A model generated the notes under the pieces. The model worked only from the letters and a program-made list of their open reading frames with translations. It was not told where the DNA came from and searched no databases. Source: Methanobacteriota archaeon (GTDB lineage Archaea > Altiarchaeota > Altiarchaeia > IMC4 > QMZM01). Taken from it: DNA of 11,424 bases. Shown here piece after piece: positions 1 to 6,161 of this stretch. The DNA lies in assembly GCA_903930485.1 (NCBI GenBank), contig CAIYYO010000096.1, positions 1 to 11,424 on the forward strand, written 5' to 3'. The position numbers were made by a program, and so were the translations under genes. Positions within the stretch are counted from its first letter, which is position 1, and every line of letters begins with the position of its first letter.

Positions 1-984
1 GAGAAGATCGTCTCGGCGATCAAGGCAAAGAACGCGAGTACCGATACGACCGAGCTTGAGACCATCCTGGCCGAGCTTAATGCAACCAGGAGCCAGGTAG
101 CATCGGTCAACTCAACGACAGGGGCTCAGGCGGCCACGGATTTCGTAGATCTTAAAGGCGATGCGATCAATCTTACAAAGGAATTCAGGGAAGCGGCACG
201 TCCACTCTTAAAGATATCTGAGATAAACAGCCTGAAAAAAGGGTTTTCCGTGATCGACTGGAACGAGGCAAAAGAGCTTGCTTCGAAATTGAATCAGACC
301 AGGAACGAATACAACGCCAAGGTGCTATCCGACATCCTATCCGCAATGAATATCTCCGATCCTGATCTCGTGGAGAAGCTCAGAGACGGTAAAGCATCCC
401 CCGGACAGGTCAAGAAGGTCGTAAAAGACTCGGTCACGGGATTAAACAAAGAGCAGAAGAAATTAATCGGTCTGGCGGTAAGGGAAGAGACTGCCCGGAG
501 GAAGGTCTTCGTAAGGGCCGTCGCAGATAAAGTAGCTTACGGCAGGCTGAACCGGACGGATGAGCGGCTTCTTAAAAAGATCGACGTCGCAGAATCAATG
601 AATCTATCCGACAAAGTGGTCGAGAAGCTCGAGAAGCGCAAAAACAACACCGAGACAAAGATGGACCGGGTCGTGAACAAGACCGAGAAAAAGATCAGCC
701 GCGTGGAGAACAATACCGAGAAGCATATCGACCGCCTTGAGAACCTGAGCCAGAAGTTCAACGAAACAGGCGATAAAAAGATCGGGAAGCTTGAGGGACG
801 CCTTAATTCAAGCAACCTGTCTGACGGAAAGAAAGAGAAGCTCAATGAATCCATCGGGCGGGTCGGGAATTGGACCGAGAAGAAGCAGAATAATCTGTCG
901 GAAAAGGAGGACGCAGTCCGCAACAAGGGAGACCGCATCGTTGAAGCCTTGAACAAGTCGATAGGGGGCAAGAAAGATGATTAA
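1..984 (+). CDS. Sequon-rich coiled-coil surface protein, 5' end missing
   Basis: The reading frame is open from base 1, so this is the C-terminal 327 residues of a longer protein cut by the window edge; the GTG at 250 is internal. I do not recognise a named family. The first ~80 residues form a charged helical module ending in a K-E-F-R-E stretch, a style common in archaeal exported proteins. The rest is strongly helical and Lys/Glu-rich. I count 19 N-x-S/T sequons, and most asparagines fall in one. Residues 215-247 form three tandem 11-residue units (pattern N-x-T-E-x-x-I/M-x-R-V/L-E/V), a hendecad coiled-coil periodicity. No C-terminal membrane segment is visible, so anchoring, if any, must be N-terminal or through a partner. 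The stop codon overlaps the start of the downstream lipoprotein gene, so the two are probably co-translated. The exported, N-glycosylated status is inferred from the sequons. A structural surface or stalk role is likely; catalytic function is unsupported. Confidence 0.8.
   Translation, partial: EKIVSAIKAKNASTDTTELETILAELNATRSQVASVNSTTGAQAATDFVDLKGDAINLTKEFREAARPLLKISEINSLKKGFSVIDWNEAKELASKLNQTRNEYNAKVLSDILSAMNISDPDLVEKLRDGKASPGQVKKVVKDSVTGLNKEQKKLIGLAVREETARRKVFVRAVADKVAYGRLNRTDERLLKKIDVAESMNLSDKVVEKLEKRKNNTETKMDRVVNKTEKKISRVENNTEKHIDRLENLSQKFNETGDKKIGKLEGRLNSSNLSDGKKEKLNESIGRVGNWTEKKQNNLSEKEDAVRNKGDRIVEALNKSIGGKKDD
643..741 (+). repeat. Three tandem 33-bp units coding an 11-residue sequon repeat
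   Basis: Units at 643-675, 676-708 and 709-741 encode NNTETKMDRVV, NKTEKKISRVE and NNTEKHIDRLE. A fourth sequon (NLS) begins at 742, so four glycosylation sites are spaced exactly 11 residues apart. The units differ at many bases, so the repeat is conserved as protein rather than as a fresh DNA duplication. An 11-residue period is that of right-handed or straight coiled coils (three turns per 11 residues), which would put every sequon on one face. Confidence 0.75.
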
Positions 985-1204
985 GGCATTCCCTCCAGCA
1001 GTGATTCTATTCCTGGCTGTGGCATTCTTTACGGGGTGCACGAATCAAGGGATCAATTCCGGCAACGGCGCCACTACGACTACGGCACCGCAATCGTCGT
1101 ATGACCAGCAGGCAGGCCAGGCGTCGAGTGACGTCGTATTGAACGACACCGACGTGCCCCTGGTGGATGAGAATGATTCCGTCGAGATAGGCGAGATGAT
1201 ATGA
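977..1204 (+). CDS. Small acidic lipoprotein
   Basis: This is a 75-residue protein with a short basic N-terminus, a hydrophobic stretch and a lipobox-like F-F-T-G-C ending at Cys21, typical of a lipid-anchored exported protein. The mature part is only about 55 residues, has a TTTT linker just after the anchor, and ends in a tail rich in Asp and Glu. No known domain is recognisable. The ATG lies inside the last codons of the upstream coiled-coil gene (8-base overlap), preceded by a GGGGG run at 964-968 that could serve as a ribosome binding site. It is therefore probably translationally coupled to that gene and may act with it at the cell surface, for example as an anchor or accessory subunit. 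That partnership is inference from gene order. The gene ends just before a long T-tract. Confidence 0.7.
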   Translation: MIKAFPPAVILFLAVAFFTGCTNQGINSGNGATTTTAPQSSYDQQAGQASSDVVLNDTDVPLVDENDSVEIGEMI

Positions 1205-1213
1205 TCCGTCGCA

Positions 1214-1231
1214 TCTTTTTTTCTTTTTTTT
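1214..1231 (+). terminator. Oligo-T terminator after the lipoprotein gene
   Basis: An almost pure T run (T7-C-T8) starts 11 bases after the lipoprotein stop codon. U-rich tracts without a strong hairpin are the usual archaeal intrinsic terminator. It separates the plus-strand pair from the convergent nuclease gene, whose stop codon touches the tract. Confidence 0.7.
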
Positions 1232-2081
1232 ATGCAGCATCGGTCCTTAACTCTACGTTGATCAAATAGTGGTCTGACTCGGTTACAGTGACGTTCCTGT
1301 ATATTCCGTACGATATGAAATTATCTACGGCCTCCTTGTTCAGGATAATGCGGTCGTATGCGCAGTACGTCGCCTTGACTGTCGTGTCCTCGCTATCCGG
1401 TATCACCCAATCCCATGAAACGAAGTCGCTGTGAGGCGCCTTATAGTACGAGCATCCGGCATTCAGGTCTCCCATTATCAGCCTGTCCGCAGACTGGTCT
1501 GAGCCGATCTGCTTGTCCAGAAGAGATAACTCGGCCTTCACGTTGTCCGGGTCTGTATGTATCGTCGTGAGATAGAACGACCAGTTCCCCGACCGGAAAT
1601 GGAAAGTATAAGGAACGCGCACATAGGCCCCGCTTCCTTTTACGCTCCCCAGGAGTTCGGCGTTCCTGTAAAGCAGGCCGTATTGCTCTTTGTATGATGA
1701 GTTGCCTAACCGGTCGGATGAGGCGCATTTGTAGCCCTTCATCATCGAGCATAATTTGTCGAACGCTTCTCCAGTCGAATCCGTCAGTTCCTGGATGATC
1801 ACGATGTCGTAGTTGCCTAGAACGTTCACGTACGTATCCATCAAAGCCCCGTTATCGGCTTTCTCCTTGCCGAACCGCTGCATGTTCCATGAAGCGATCT
1901 TTATGGTTTTTGCCGGATGAGGAATTGTAGTCGTTGTCGTAGTGCCCTTATCGTTTATTACGTTTCCTATCGGATTGTCAGTAGACCGGCTGTTATAGAA
2001 TAAGGCAATAAAAACCACGACCAGAACCAGCACTAAGAGCATCAATATATTGTTTCCAGAATTCCTCCTGCGTCTGCTCAT
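1230..2081 (-). CDS. Membrane-anchored DNase I-like nuclease (EEP superfamily)
   Basis: A 283-residue endonuclease/exonuclease/phosphatase-fold protein. Residues 1-11 are basic, 12-29 form a single membrane helix, 47-52 are a TTTTTT linker, and 60-279 are the nuclease domain, so the enzyme should face the outside. All core motifs are present: SWN66, QE98, SYKE132, IH175, GD205LN207, YD243R and SD270H271, matching the Asn, Glu, His/Asp pairs that bind divalent metal and cut the phosphodiester bond in DNase I. Motif details follow true DNase I rather than the ExoIII/APE branch: the NAGCSY block, the IPDSEDTT block and CAYDRI. C210 and C240 sit where bovine DNase I has its structural C173-C209 disulfide. 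The likely role is extracellular DNA degradation, for nutrient uptake or matrix turnover; substrate preference is inferred from family. It is a single gene with a 3' end at the T-tract near 1230. A weak TATA-like TTCTAAA lies about 35 bases upstream on the coding strand (2113-2119). Confidence 0.88.
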   Translation of the reverse strand: MSRRRRNSGNNILMLLVLVLVVVFIALFYNSRSTDNPIGNVINDKGTTTTTTIPHPAKTIKIASWNMQRFGKEKADNGALMDTYVNVLGNYDIVIIQELTDSTGEAFDKLCSMMKGYKCASSDRLGNSSYKEQYGLLYRNAELLGSVKGSGAYVRVPYTFHFRSGNWSFYLTTIHTDPDNVKAELSLLDKQIGSDQSADRLIMGDLNAGCSYYKAPHSDFVSWDWVIPDSEDTTVKATYCAYDRIILNKEAVDNFISYGIYRNVTVTESDHYLINVELRTDAA

Positions 2082-2135
2082 CTCAGGGCTCTCATCAGCC
2101 CAAATCCACCTGTTTAGAATGTAGTGGAAACAGGG

Positions 2136-2142
2136 TTATATA
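2136..2142 (+). promoter_or_regulatory. TATA box for the GIY-YIG gene
   Basis: TTATATA is preceded by a purine/A-rich GGAAACAG that resembles a BRE. Its centre lies about 31 bases before the ATG at 2170, which predicts a leaderless or nearly leaderless transcript. The motif is nearly palindromic and might also support transcription towards the nuclease gene. Confidence 0.6.
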
Positions 2143-2169
2143 CTTGTTTAAGAAATTATGTAAACGACG

Positions 2170-2511
2170 ATGCTGGACAAATGCTATACATATATGGTCG
2201 AGTGCAGGAACGGAAACCTTTACACCGGGATAACCGATAACCTGATTCGCAGAATGGAGCAGCACCGCAAGGGCCTGGGCGCGCGCTACATAAGGATGTG
2301 CGGTTTCAAGTCTGTGGCTTTTGTAGAAGAGCATCCGGACAGGTCAGCTGCTATGAAACGAGAGAATGAATTAAAGGCCTTGCCCAAGAAGGAAAAGATG
2401 CGTCTAGCGATCGAAGAGGCCGGGAAGACGAAAAACCTGCTTGACAGATGGGGCCTGGAAAAAGACCTTACAACGTCTTTTGACGCGATGAAGGACGCTC
2501 TCGAGCTATGA
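2170..2511 (+). CDS. GIY-YIG domain protein, YhbQ/UPF0213-like
   Basis: A 113-residue protein that is essentially one GIY-YIG nuclease domain. Y6-T-Y-M-V and Y18-T-G-I-T form the paired GIY/YIG strands; R27/R28, H32 and K34 follow in the helix carrying the catalytic Arg; and the K-R-E65-N-E-L-K helix holds the metal-binding Glu. Small stand-alone GIY-YIG proteins of this type are widespread in bacteria and archaea and are thought to act in DNA repair or processing; the cellular role of this one is not known. The C-terminal ~30 residues beyond the domain are helical and charged. The ATG at 2170 fits the TATA spacing. The last codons overlap the convergent GHMP gene by six bases, so the two mRNAs are complementary at their 3' ends. 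Confidence 0.85.
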   Translation: MLDKCYTYMVECRNGNLYTGITDNLIRRMEQHRKGLGARYIRMCGFKSVAFVEEHPDRSAAMKRENELKALPKKEKMRLAIEEAGKTKNLLDRWGLEKDLTTSFDAMKDALEL

Positions 2512-3444
2512 TACTTTTAACACCGCGCCCCGGTTGTCTGCCTGCGCGATAAAAGTCTTCCCTTTTATCCTGTTCTCTTCCAGGAAGTTTCCGATTTCAG
2601 CCGCAAGACCTTTCGCGTTTTCCTTATCCGTCAGGCCGTAGACCGCCGGACCCCACGAGCTCTGACCTGCGCCGTAGGCGCCCGCGCCTACCATATGTTT
2701 TATCAATTTCGGCAAGGTCTTGTCTCGGGGAATGTCCTTATAGTATTCGCCGGATTTGCGATCGATCTCGGACAAGGCGTAGCCGAATCCCTCGATATCC
2801 TGTTCCTGTAGCGAGGGAAGCATCTTCATGACGACGAGCCGCGAGACTTCGGATGCGATCTTCTCCGCCCCCGGGATTATATTCTTGAAAGCGTCTTTTT
2901 CCTGCCTGCCTGAAAGACCCTGACTGATCTCTGGAATCGCCACGACAAAGCGCCAATCATCGGGCAATTCTTTGTGAAACAACGGCTCCGGAGGTGTCTG
3001 GTCCAATACGTTAAGCCCTCCGTCAACTACGAATCCCCCTTTTTCGAAAGCCGCGACACCAGTCCCGGAGACGAAGCCCCGGCCCATGACCGAGGCGATC
3101 TCTCTCGTCGAAGCCTTTATCCCATGCACCTTCGTGAGGGCTGTTCCGACTGCGAGGCTGAGCTGCGTGCCTGAGCCTAGTCCCGTGTGCGTTTGGATCG
3201 ATTCCTTTATCGTTATTTTTATTTTTGGTTCTATCCCGTAGTATTCGCAGAACCTGGACGCGGCTTTTGAGACCCTTTCCTTTTCAGGGCCAGAGTATAC
3301 TGGTTTGTTCGAGGATTCCGCTTCCAGGACAAGATTCGGCCGGTCTATCGCGCACCCGATGCTCCCGTAAAGCCTTCCAAGGCTCCCGTTGAGGTCGATC
3401 AGGCCGAGGTGCAGTCGCGCCGGAGTCTTGATTGAGATATCCAT
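2506..3444 (-). CDS. mptG: GHMP-family beta-ribofuranosylaminobenzene 5'-phosphate synthase-like protein
   Basis: A 312-residue GHMP-superfamily protein. The N-terminus (PARLHLGLIDLNGSLGR, residues 8-24) and the glycine-rich nucleotide/phosphate loop T87-G-L-G-S-G-T-Q-L-S-L are characteristic of beta-RFAP synthases, as is G255-A-Y-G-A-G-Q-S-S-W-G-P near the C-terminus. In methanogens this enzyme condenses PRPP with a hydroxy- or aminobenzoate, releasing CO2 and pyrophosphate, the first committed step of methanopterin synthesis. Here the reaction is inferred from family; no other methanopterin gene is in the window, and divergent relatives may act on other substrates. The start codon lies four bases after the stop of the upstream membrane-protein gene, with no clear ribosome binding site, so translation is probably coupled to that gene. 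Length is normal for the family and no key loop is missing. Confidence 0.8.
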   Translation of the reverse strand: MDISIKTPARLHLGLIDLNGSLGRLYGSIGCAIDRPNLVLEAESSNKPVYSGPEKERVSKAASRFCEYYGIEPKIKITIKESIQTHTGLGSGTQLSLAVGTALTKVHGIKASTREIASVMGRGFVSGTGVAAFEKGGFVVDGGLNVLDQTPPEPLFHKELPDDWRFVVAIPEISQGLSGRQEKDAFKNIIPGAEKIASEVSRLVVMKMLPSLQEQDIEGFGYALSEIDRKSGEYYKDIPRDKTLPKLIKHMVGAGAYGAGQSSWGPAVYGLTDKENAKGLAAEIGNFLEENRIKGKTFIAQADNRGAVLKVS

Positions 3445-3448
3445 GGAT

Positions 3449-4810
3449 TTAGATTACTGAATAGTAGTTCATCCAGTTATTATAATGGGGGCACTCGAAA
3501 TACGGATGATGTGGTGAAGGATATCCTCCGGCCGAGGCTTTTTTACATTCATCCAACCGGCCTTCCGGCACCTTCTCGCATAGCGAAGGATCCTGCTTCA
3601 GTTCTGCGATGTCCTGAAAACATCCTCCTCTGTAATAAGTGGAATCTATCTTTCCGCAGATAGATGAATCGTTCAGCTCTACGGCCACTTCGCGATAACA
3701 TCTTTCGCGGGTATCATCACTTGCGAGATCGCATGACGCGATATCTCTTTTCGATACTCCGGCATTGTAGAAGCAATCGTTCCGCGTGTCGTTGTCAGTT
3801 ATGTAATCGCAAAGCGTTTTGTTCCCGTTGACTCCTGCAAGGGAGCAGTAACACCGCTCTCTCTTATTTTCCTGGAGTTCGTCGCATAGGCCTTTTTCAG
3901 ACAGGTTCACGGCCAGACCGTACAGGCAATCCTCTCTGGCCTCGACATATTCTACTGTTCTGCATAGGGACAGGTTTGCGGTTTTTTCCGCCTGATAGGA
4001 TTTGCACGCATCTCTTGCCTTCCCTCCGAGTTCGTCGCATATCCTGGGATCATTTTCGCGTTCTGCGGCTATATTGAAGCAATAGAAGCGATTCTGATTT
4101 CCGTAGACCTTCTCGCACAGGGAGGAATCCTTCCTGTTCATCGATGAGAAGACGTAGCAGGCGTCACTGAACGGGAGGGGTTCCATGTTTAGCAGCCGGG
4201 AACACTGGATTGGATTGTATTCGGAGTAGTTGAGCTCCTTGGGCGTGATGCACCTGTTCTTCTCACATCGCTGATAGCCGCTTGAAGGGCTCGGGTTCAC
4301 GGCGTTCAGGGGGAAGCGGAAGAAAAGAGGAGCTGTCGGGTGCAGCATAACATATGCTTCATAACCGTACACGCAATCGGAATCACCGCTGCAACTGACA
4401 GGATTTACGGCGTTGTTCGCCCATATGAAAAGTGTGATCAGTATGCCGGCTCCAAAGAAGATTGCAAGCGACTTTACGAAGGGCCTCTTGTCGCCTTTTG
4501 CCTTGGACCAGTACATGAAGCAGCCGGAAAGGTAAGATACTGTGGAAAGGAGCCCCAGCAAGACAAGCGCATTTTCGTTAGCCAAATACCCAAGTGCGGT
4601 CAACAGGACGGGGAGAGTCAATATGGACAAGATTTCAGCATACCCCCCGAAGACATAGAACAAATAGGTTAGGATGAACGATACGAACAGAGAGACCGAG
4701 AAGAACATCGAGTAGCCTATCTTTTCAATATTCGGCTTCAGGAAATTCCAACAAAATGCCAGGAACCGGAAAATCTTCGTGTTGCGTCCCGGGAAATTCC
4801 TCCAATCCAT
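3449..4810 (-). CDS. Four-helix membrane protein with regular cysteine-pair repeat ectodomain
   Basis: A 453-residue protein I cannot assign to a named family. Hydrophobic segments lie at about residues 33-56, 58-77, 80-101 and 112-131. A small cysteine module follows (C140-x5-C146 and C182-x4-C187). Residues 232-422 then contain eight units with two cysteines each, in the style L-C-D/E-x-I/V-...-R-D/E-x-C-Y/F-x-x-x-A. There are 24 cysteines after the last helix, an even number, plus six N-x-S/T sequons, so the C-terminal part is probably outside the cell and disulfide-bonded. The topology is not clean: four helices with a basic N-terminus inside would return the C-terminus to the cytoplasm, whereas the basic loop 102-113 suggests that this loop is inside and the C-terminus outside. 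A TATA box 25 bases upstream supports this start. It is the first gene of a two-gene unit with the GHMP protein; any functional link is unknown. Confidence 0.75.
   Translation of the reverse strand: MDWRNFPGRNTKIFRFLAFCWNFLKPNIEKIGYSMFFSVSLFVSFILTYLFYVFGGYAEILSILTLPVLLTALGYLANENALVLLGLLSTVSYLSGCFMYWSKAKGDKRPFVKSLAIFFGAGILITLFIWANNAVNPVSCSGDSDCVYGYEAYVMLHPTAPLFFRFPLNAVNPSPSSGYQRCEKNRCITPKELNYSEYNPIQCSRLLNMEPLPFSDACYVFSSMNRKDSSLCEKVYGNQNRFYCFNIAAERENDPRICDELGGKARDACKSYQAEKTANLSLCRTVEYVEAREDCLYGLAVNLSEKGLCDELQENKRERCYCSLAGVNGNKTLCDYITDNDTRNDCFYNAGVSKRDIASCDLASDDTRERCYREVAVELNDSSICGKIDSTYYRGGCFQDIAELKQDPSLCEKVPEGRLDECKKASAGGYPSPHHPYFECPHYNNWMNYYSVI
3545..4117 (-). repeat. Eight cysteine-pair repeats with alternating 26/25-residue period
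   Basis: The first cysteines of the units fall at residues 232, 258, 283, 309, 334, 360, 385 and 411 (steps 26, 25, 26, 25, 26, 25, 26). The second cysteines fall at 244, 269, 295, 320, 346, 371, 397 and 422 (in-unit gaps 12, 11, 12, 11, 12, 11, 12, 11). The true repeat is thus a 51-residue double unit present four times. A degenerate unit (C203, C218) precedes it. The DNA of the copies is well diverged. Confidence 0.85.
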
Positions 4811-4830
4811 GATAAAGATATGCGTAGGAG

Positions 4831-4839
4831 ATATAATAA
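4831..4839 (-). promoter_or_regulatory. TATA box for the Cys-repeat/GHMP unit
   Basis: The coding strand reads TTATTATAT, centred about 25 bases upstream of the ATG at 4810. This implies a leaderless mRNA. It lies just outside the stop codon (4842) of the TGS-tail ORF, marking a separate transcription unit from the YchF/ABC genes. Confidence 0.65.
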
Positions 4840-4841
4840 CC

Positions 4842-4988
4842 TTATCTGCTCGTCAATATCTTGATGACGTCGCCATCCTTCAGCACGTGTTCTCTGCCTA
4901 TCTTCTTCTTCGTCCGAACTGTCTCGGTCAGTTCACACCCGCGGGGGACATACGCTTCGCTAGTCCCCCTGCATAGAAAAGAATTCAT
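4842..4988 (-). CDS. Short ORF repeating the C-terminal part of the TGS domain (mini-protein or gene remnant)
   Basis: An intact 48-codon frame starting with ATG at 4988, in a four-base ATGA overlap with the stop of the upstream YchF-like gene. Its last 24 codons encode RTKKKIGREHVLKDGDVIKI plus LTSR, identical in 22 of 24 residues to the C-terminus of the YchF-like protein next door. At the DNA level, 13 of those 22 shared residues use a different codon, so the similarity was kept by selection on the protein rather than by a recent copy event. The first ~20 residues do not resemble the parent TGS domain, and the fold's first strands and helix are missing, so it may be the surviving tail of a lost paralogue. 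No clear ribosome binding site is visible; expression could come only through coupling. I rate functional mini-protein and remnant about equally. Confidence 0.45.
   Translation of the reverse strand: MNSFLCRGTSEAYVPRGCELTETVRTKKKIGREHVLKDGDVIKILTSR
4943..4969. repeat. 7-bp perfect inverted repeat
   Basis: The plus strand has GGGGGAC at 4943-4949 and GTCCCCC at 4963-4969, separated by 13 bases. It lies 16 bases past the YchF stop, inside the 5' part of the TGS-tail ORF. It could fold in RNA and affect readthrough, but no T-tract follows on the minus strand. Confidence 0.5.
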
Positions 4989-6160
4989 CTTGAAGTAAGG
5001 ATTTTGATTACATCGCCGTCTTTGAGGACGCTGTCCCTGCCTATCTTCTTCTTCGTCCTGCAGTCTATCGCGCCGATGAATCTGTCCCCGATGTCGGTGT
5101 GGACCTTGTACGCGAGGTCGATCGCCGTGCTTCCTCCGGGCAGCAGCCGCGCGTCGGGCAGGACGTTTCCTTTCGAATCCATGTACTTGTTCTCGTTCTC
5201 TACAGGGTAGACGACTATCATCTCCAGCATGTCGCGGAACGCCTTGTTGATCGTCTCCTGCACGCCGGTCGAGCCGTATTTTTCCAGTATGCTCGTTTTT
5301 ATGAACTGGAGGGCTTTTTTCTGCCGCTCGTCGAGGTCTTCCTTCAGTATCTTGAAGTCGCCGTCACCAGGCAAATAATGAATTATCTTGGCGTTGTGCG
5401 CCTGCCGGAGGGCGAGTTCAGCGTCCGCGCATACCGGCGTGATCGCGTGCTTGTCTTTTAGCCTTTCATAGTTCTTCCGCGTGTCCGCGTCTATCTTATT
5501 TCCGGCAAGGGTTATGGGCTTTGAGTTTTCGCGCAGGTTTTTCGCGAAGTTCCTAAGGTCGTCGTCGCTCCAGTCCGTCTTTTCCGCAAGGTCCAGTTGC
5601 CTGAGCGCGTCCTTTATCATGTATTCCTTTATCCCGAGTCCCGTGAACTGTTCGGTTATTTCCTTGGCTATTTCCTTGCTCTGGCACTTTATCTTGCTAG
5701 ATATCTTTCCCCAGTTCTTTTTCAGTATGCCGTAGAACCATAAGTCTATCTCCTCTTCAAGGAAGAGTATGTCCTTTTCCGGGTCGTGGTCTGTCGAGGG
5801 CTCTCCTTTCTCGTTCGTTCGGCCCGAGATGTCTATGATGTGGATGAGCGCGTCAGCCATCCTCAGGTCGTCGAGGAACTGGTTTCCGAGGCCTTTTCCC
5901 TCATGAGCGCCGGGCACGAGGCCGGCGACGTCTATCACCTTTGCGGGAATGAACCTGTTTCCCTCGATGCATACGGAATTCTTGGGATTGCACGAGACGC
6001 CAAGCTCTGAGCATGCGCATTTCACCCTAACGTACCCCATCCCCACGTTCGGCTTGATGGTCGTGAAAGGGAAATTCGCTATCTCGGCGTCGACCAGGGT
6101 AAGCGCCTTGAAGAACGTGCTCTTGCCGACGTTGGGCTTTCCGACGATGCCCGCCTCCAT
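4985..6160 (-). CDS. ychF: Archaeal YchF-like Obg-family GTPase with TGS domain
   Basis: A 391-residue translation-associated P-loop GTPase of the Obg/YchF group. G1 is G7-K-P-N-V-G-K-S-T15, the switch I region contains F-P-F-T33-T34, G3 is D77-V-A-G80, and G4 is N221-K-I-D224. The C-terminal ~75 residues form a TGS domain ending in GDVIKILTSR. Bacterial YchF has a glutamate in G4 and prefers ATP; the Asp here predicts GTP. C48, C50, C57 and C64 form a cluster typical of archaeal members, possibly a metal site. The family associates with ribosomes; the exact role is unsettled. The start lies one base after the TAG of the ABC permease, with GGGGTGA inside that gene as a plausible ribosome binding site, so it is the third gene of the ABC unit. 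The length matches archaeal homologues. Confidence 0.9.
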   Translation of the reverse strand: MEAGIVGKPNVGKSTFFKALTLVDAEIANFPFTTIKPNVGMGYVRVKCACSELGVSCNPKNSVCIEGNRFIPAKVIDVAGLVPGAHEGKGLGNQFLDDLRMADALIHIIDISGRTNEKGEPSTDHDPEKDILFLEEEIDLWFYGILKKNWGKISSKIKCQSKEIAKEITEQFTGLGIKEYMIKDALRQLDLAEKTDWSDDDLRNFAKNLRENSKPITLAGNKIDADTRKNYERLKDKHAITPVCADAELALRQAHNAKIIHYLPGDGDFKILKEDLDERQKKALQFIKTSILEKYGSTGVQETINKAFRDMLEMIVVYPVENENKYMDSKGNVLPDARLLPGGSTAIDLAYKVHTDIGDRFIGAIDCRTKKKIGRDSVLKDGDVIKILTSR

Positions 6161-6161
6161 G

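Noticed and set aside
537..971. Long minus-strand frame opposite the coiled-coil gene
   Set aside because: Its translation is a low-complexity Ser/Phe/Leu/Arg-rich mirror of the Lys/Glu-rich coding strand. The plus frame shows repeat and sequon structure, so this is a shadow.
250..984. GTG at 250 as the start of the first gene
   Set aside because: The same frame is open back to base 1 with similar composition and sequons, so the gene begins outside the window.
4943..4969. Hairpin as a bacterial-style terminator of the YchF unit
   Set aside because: No T-run follows the stem on the minus strand, and archaea seldom use stem-loop terminators; it is kept only as an inverted repeat.
4779..4976. 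65-codon plus-strand frame across the gap between the Cys-repeat and YchF genes
   Set aside because: It crosses the minus-strand promoter and the TGS-tail ORF; only the minus frame there shows homology.
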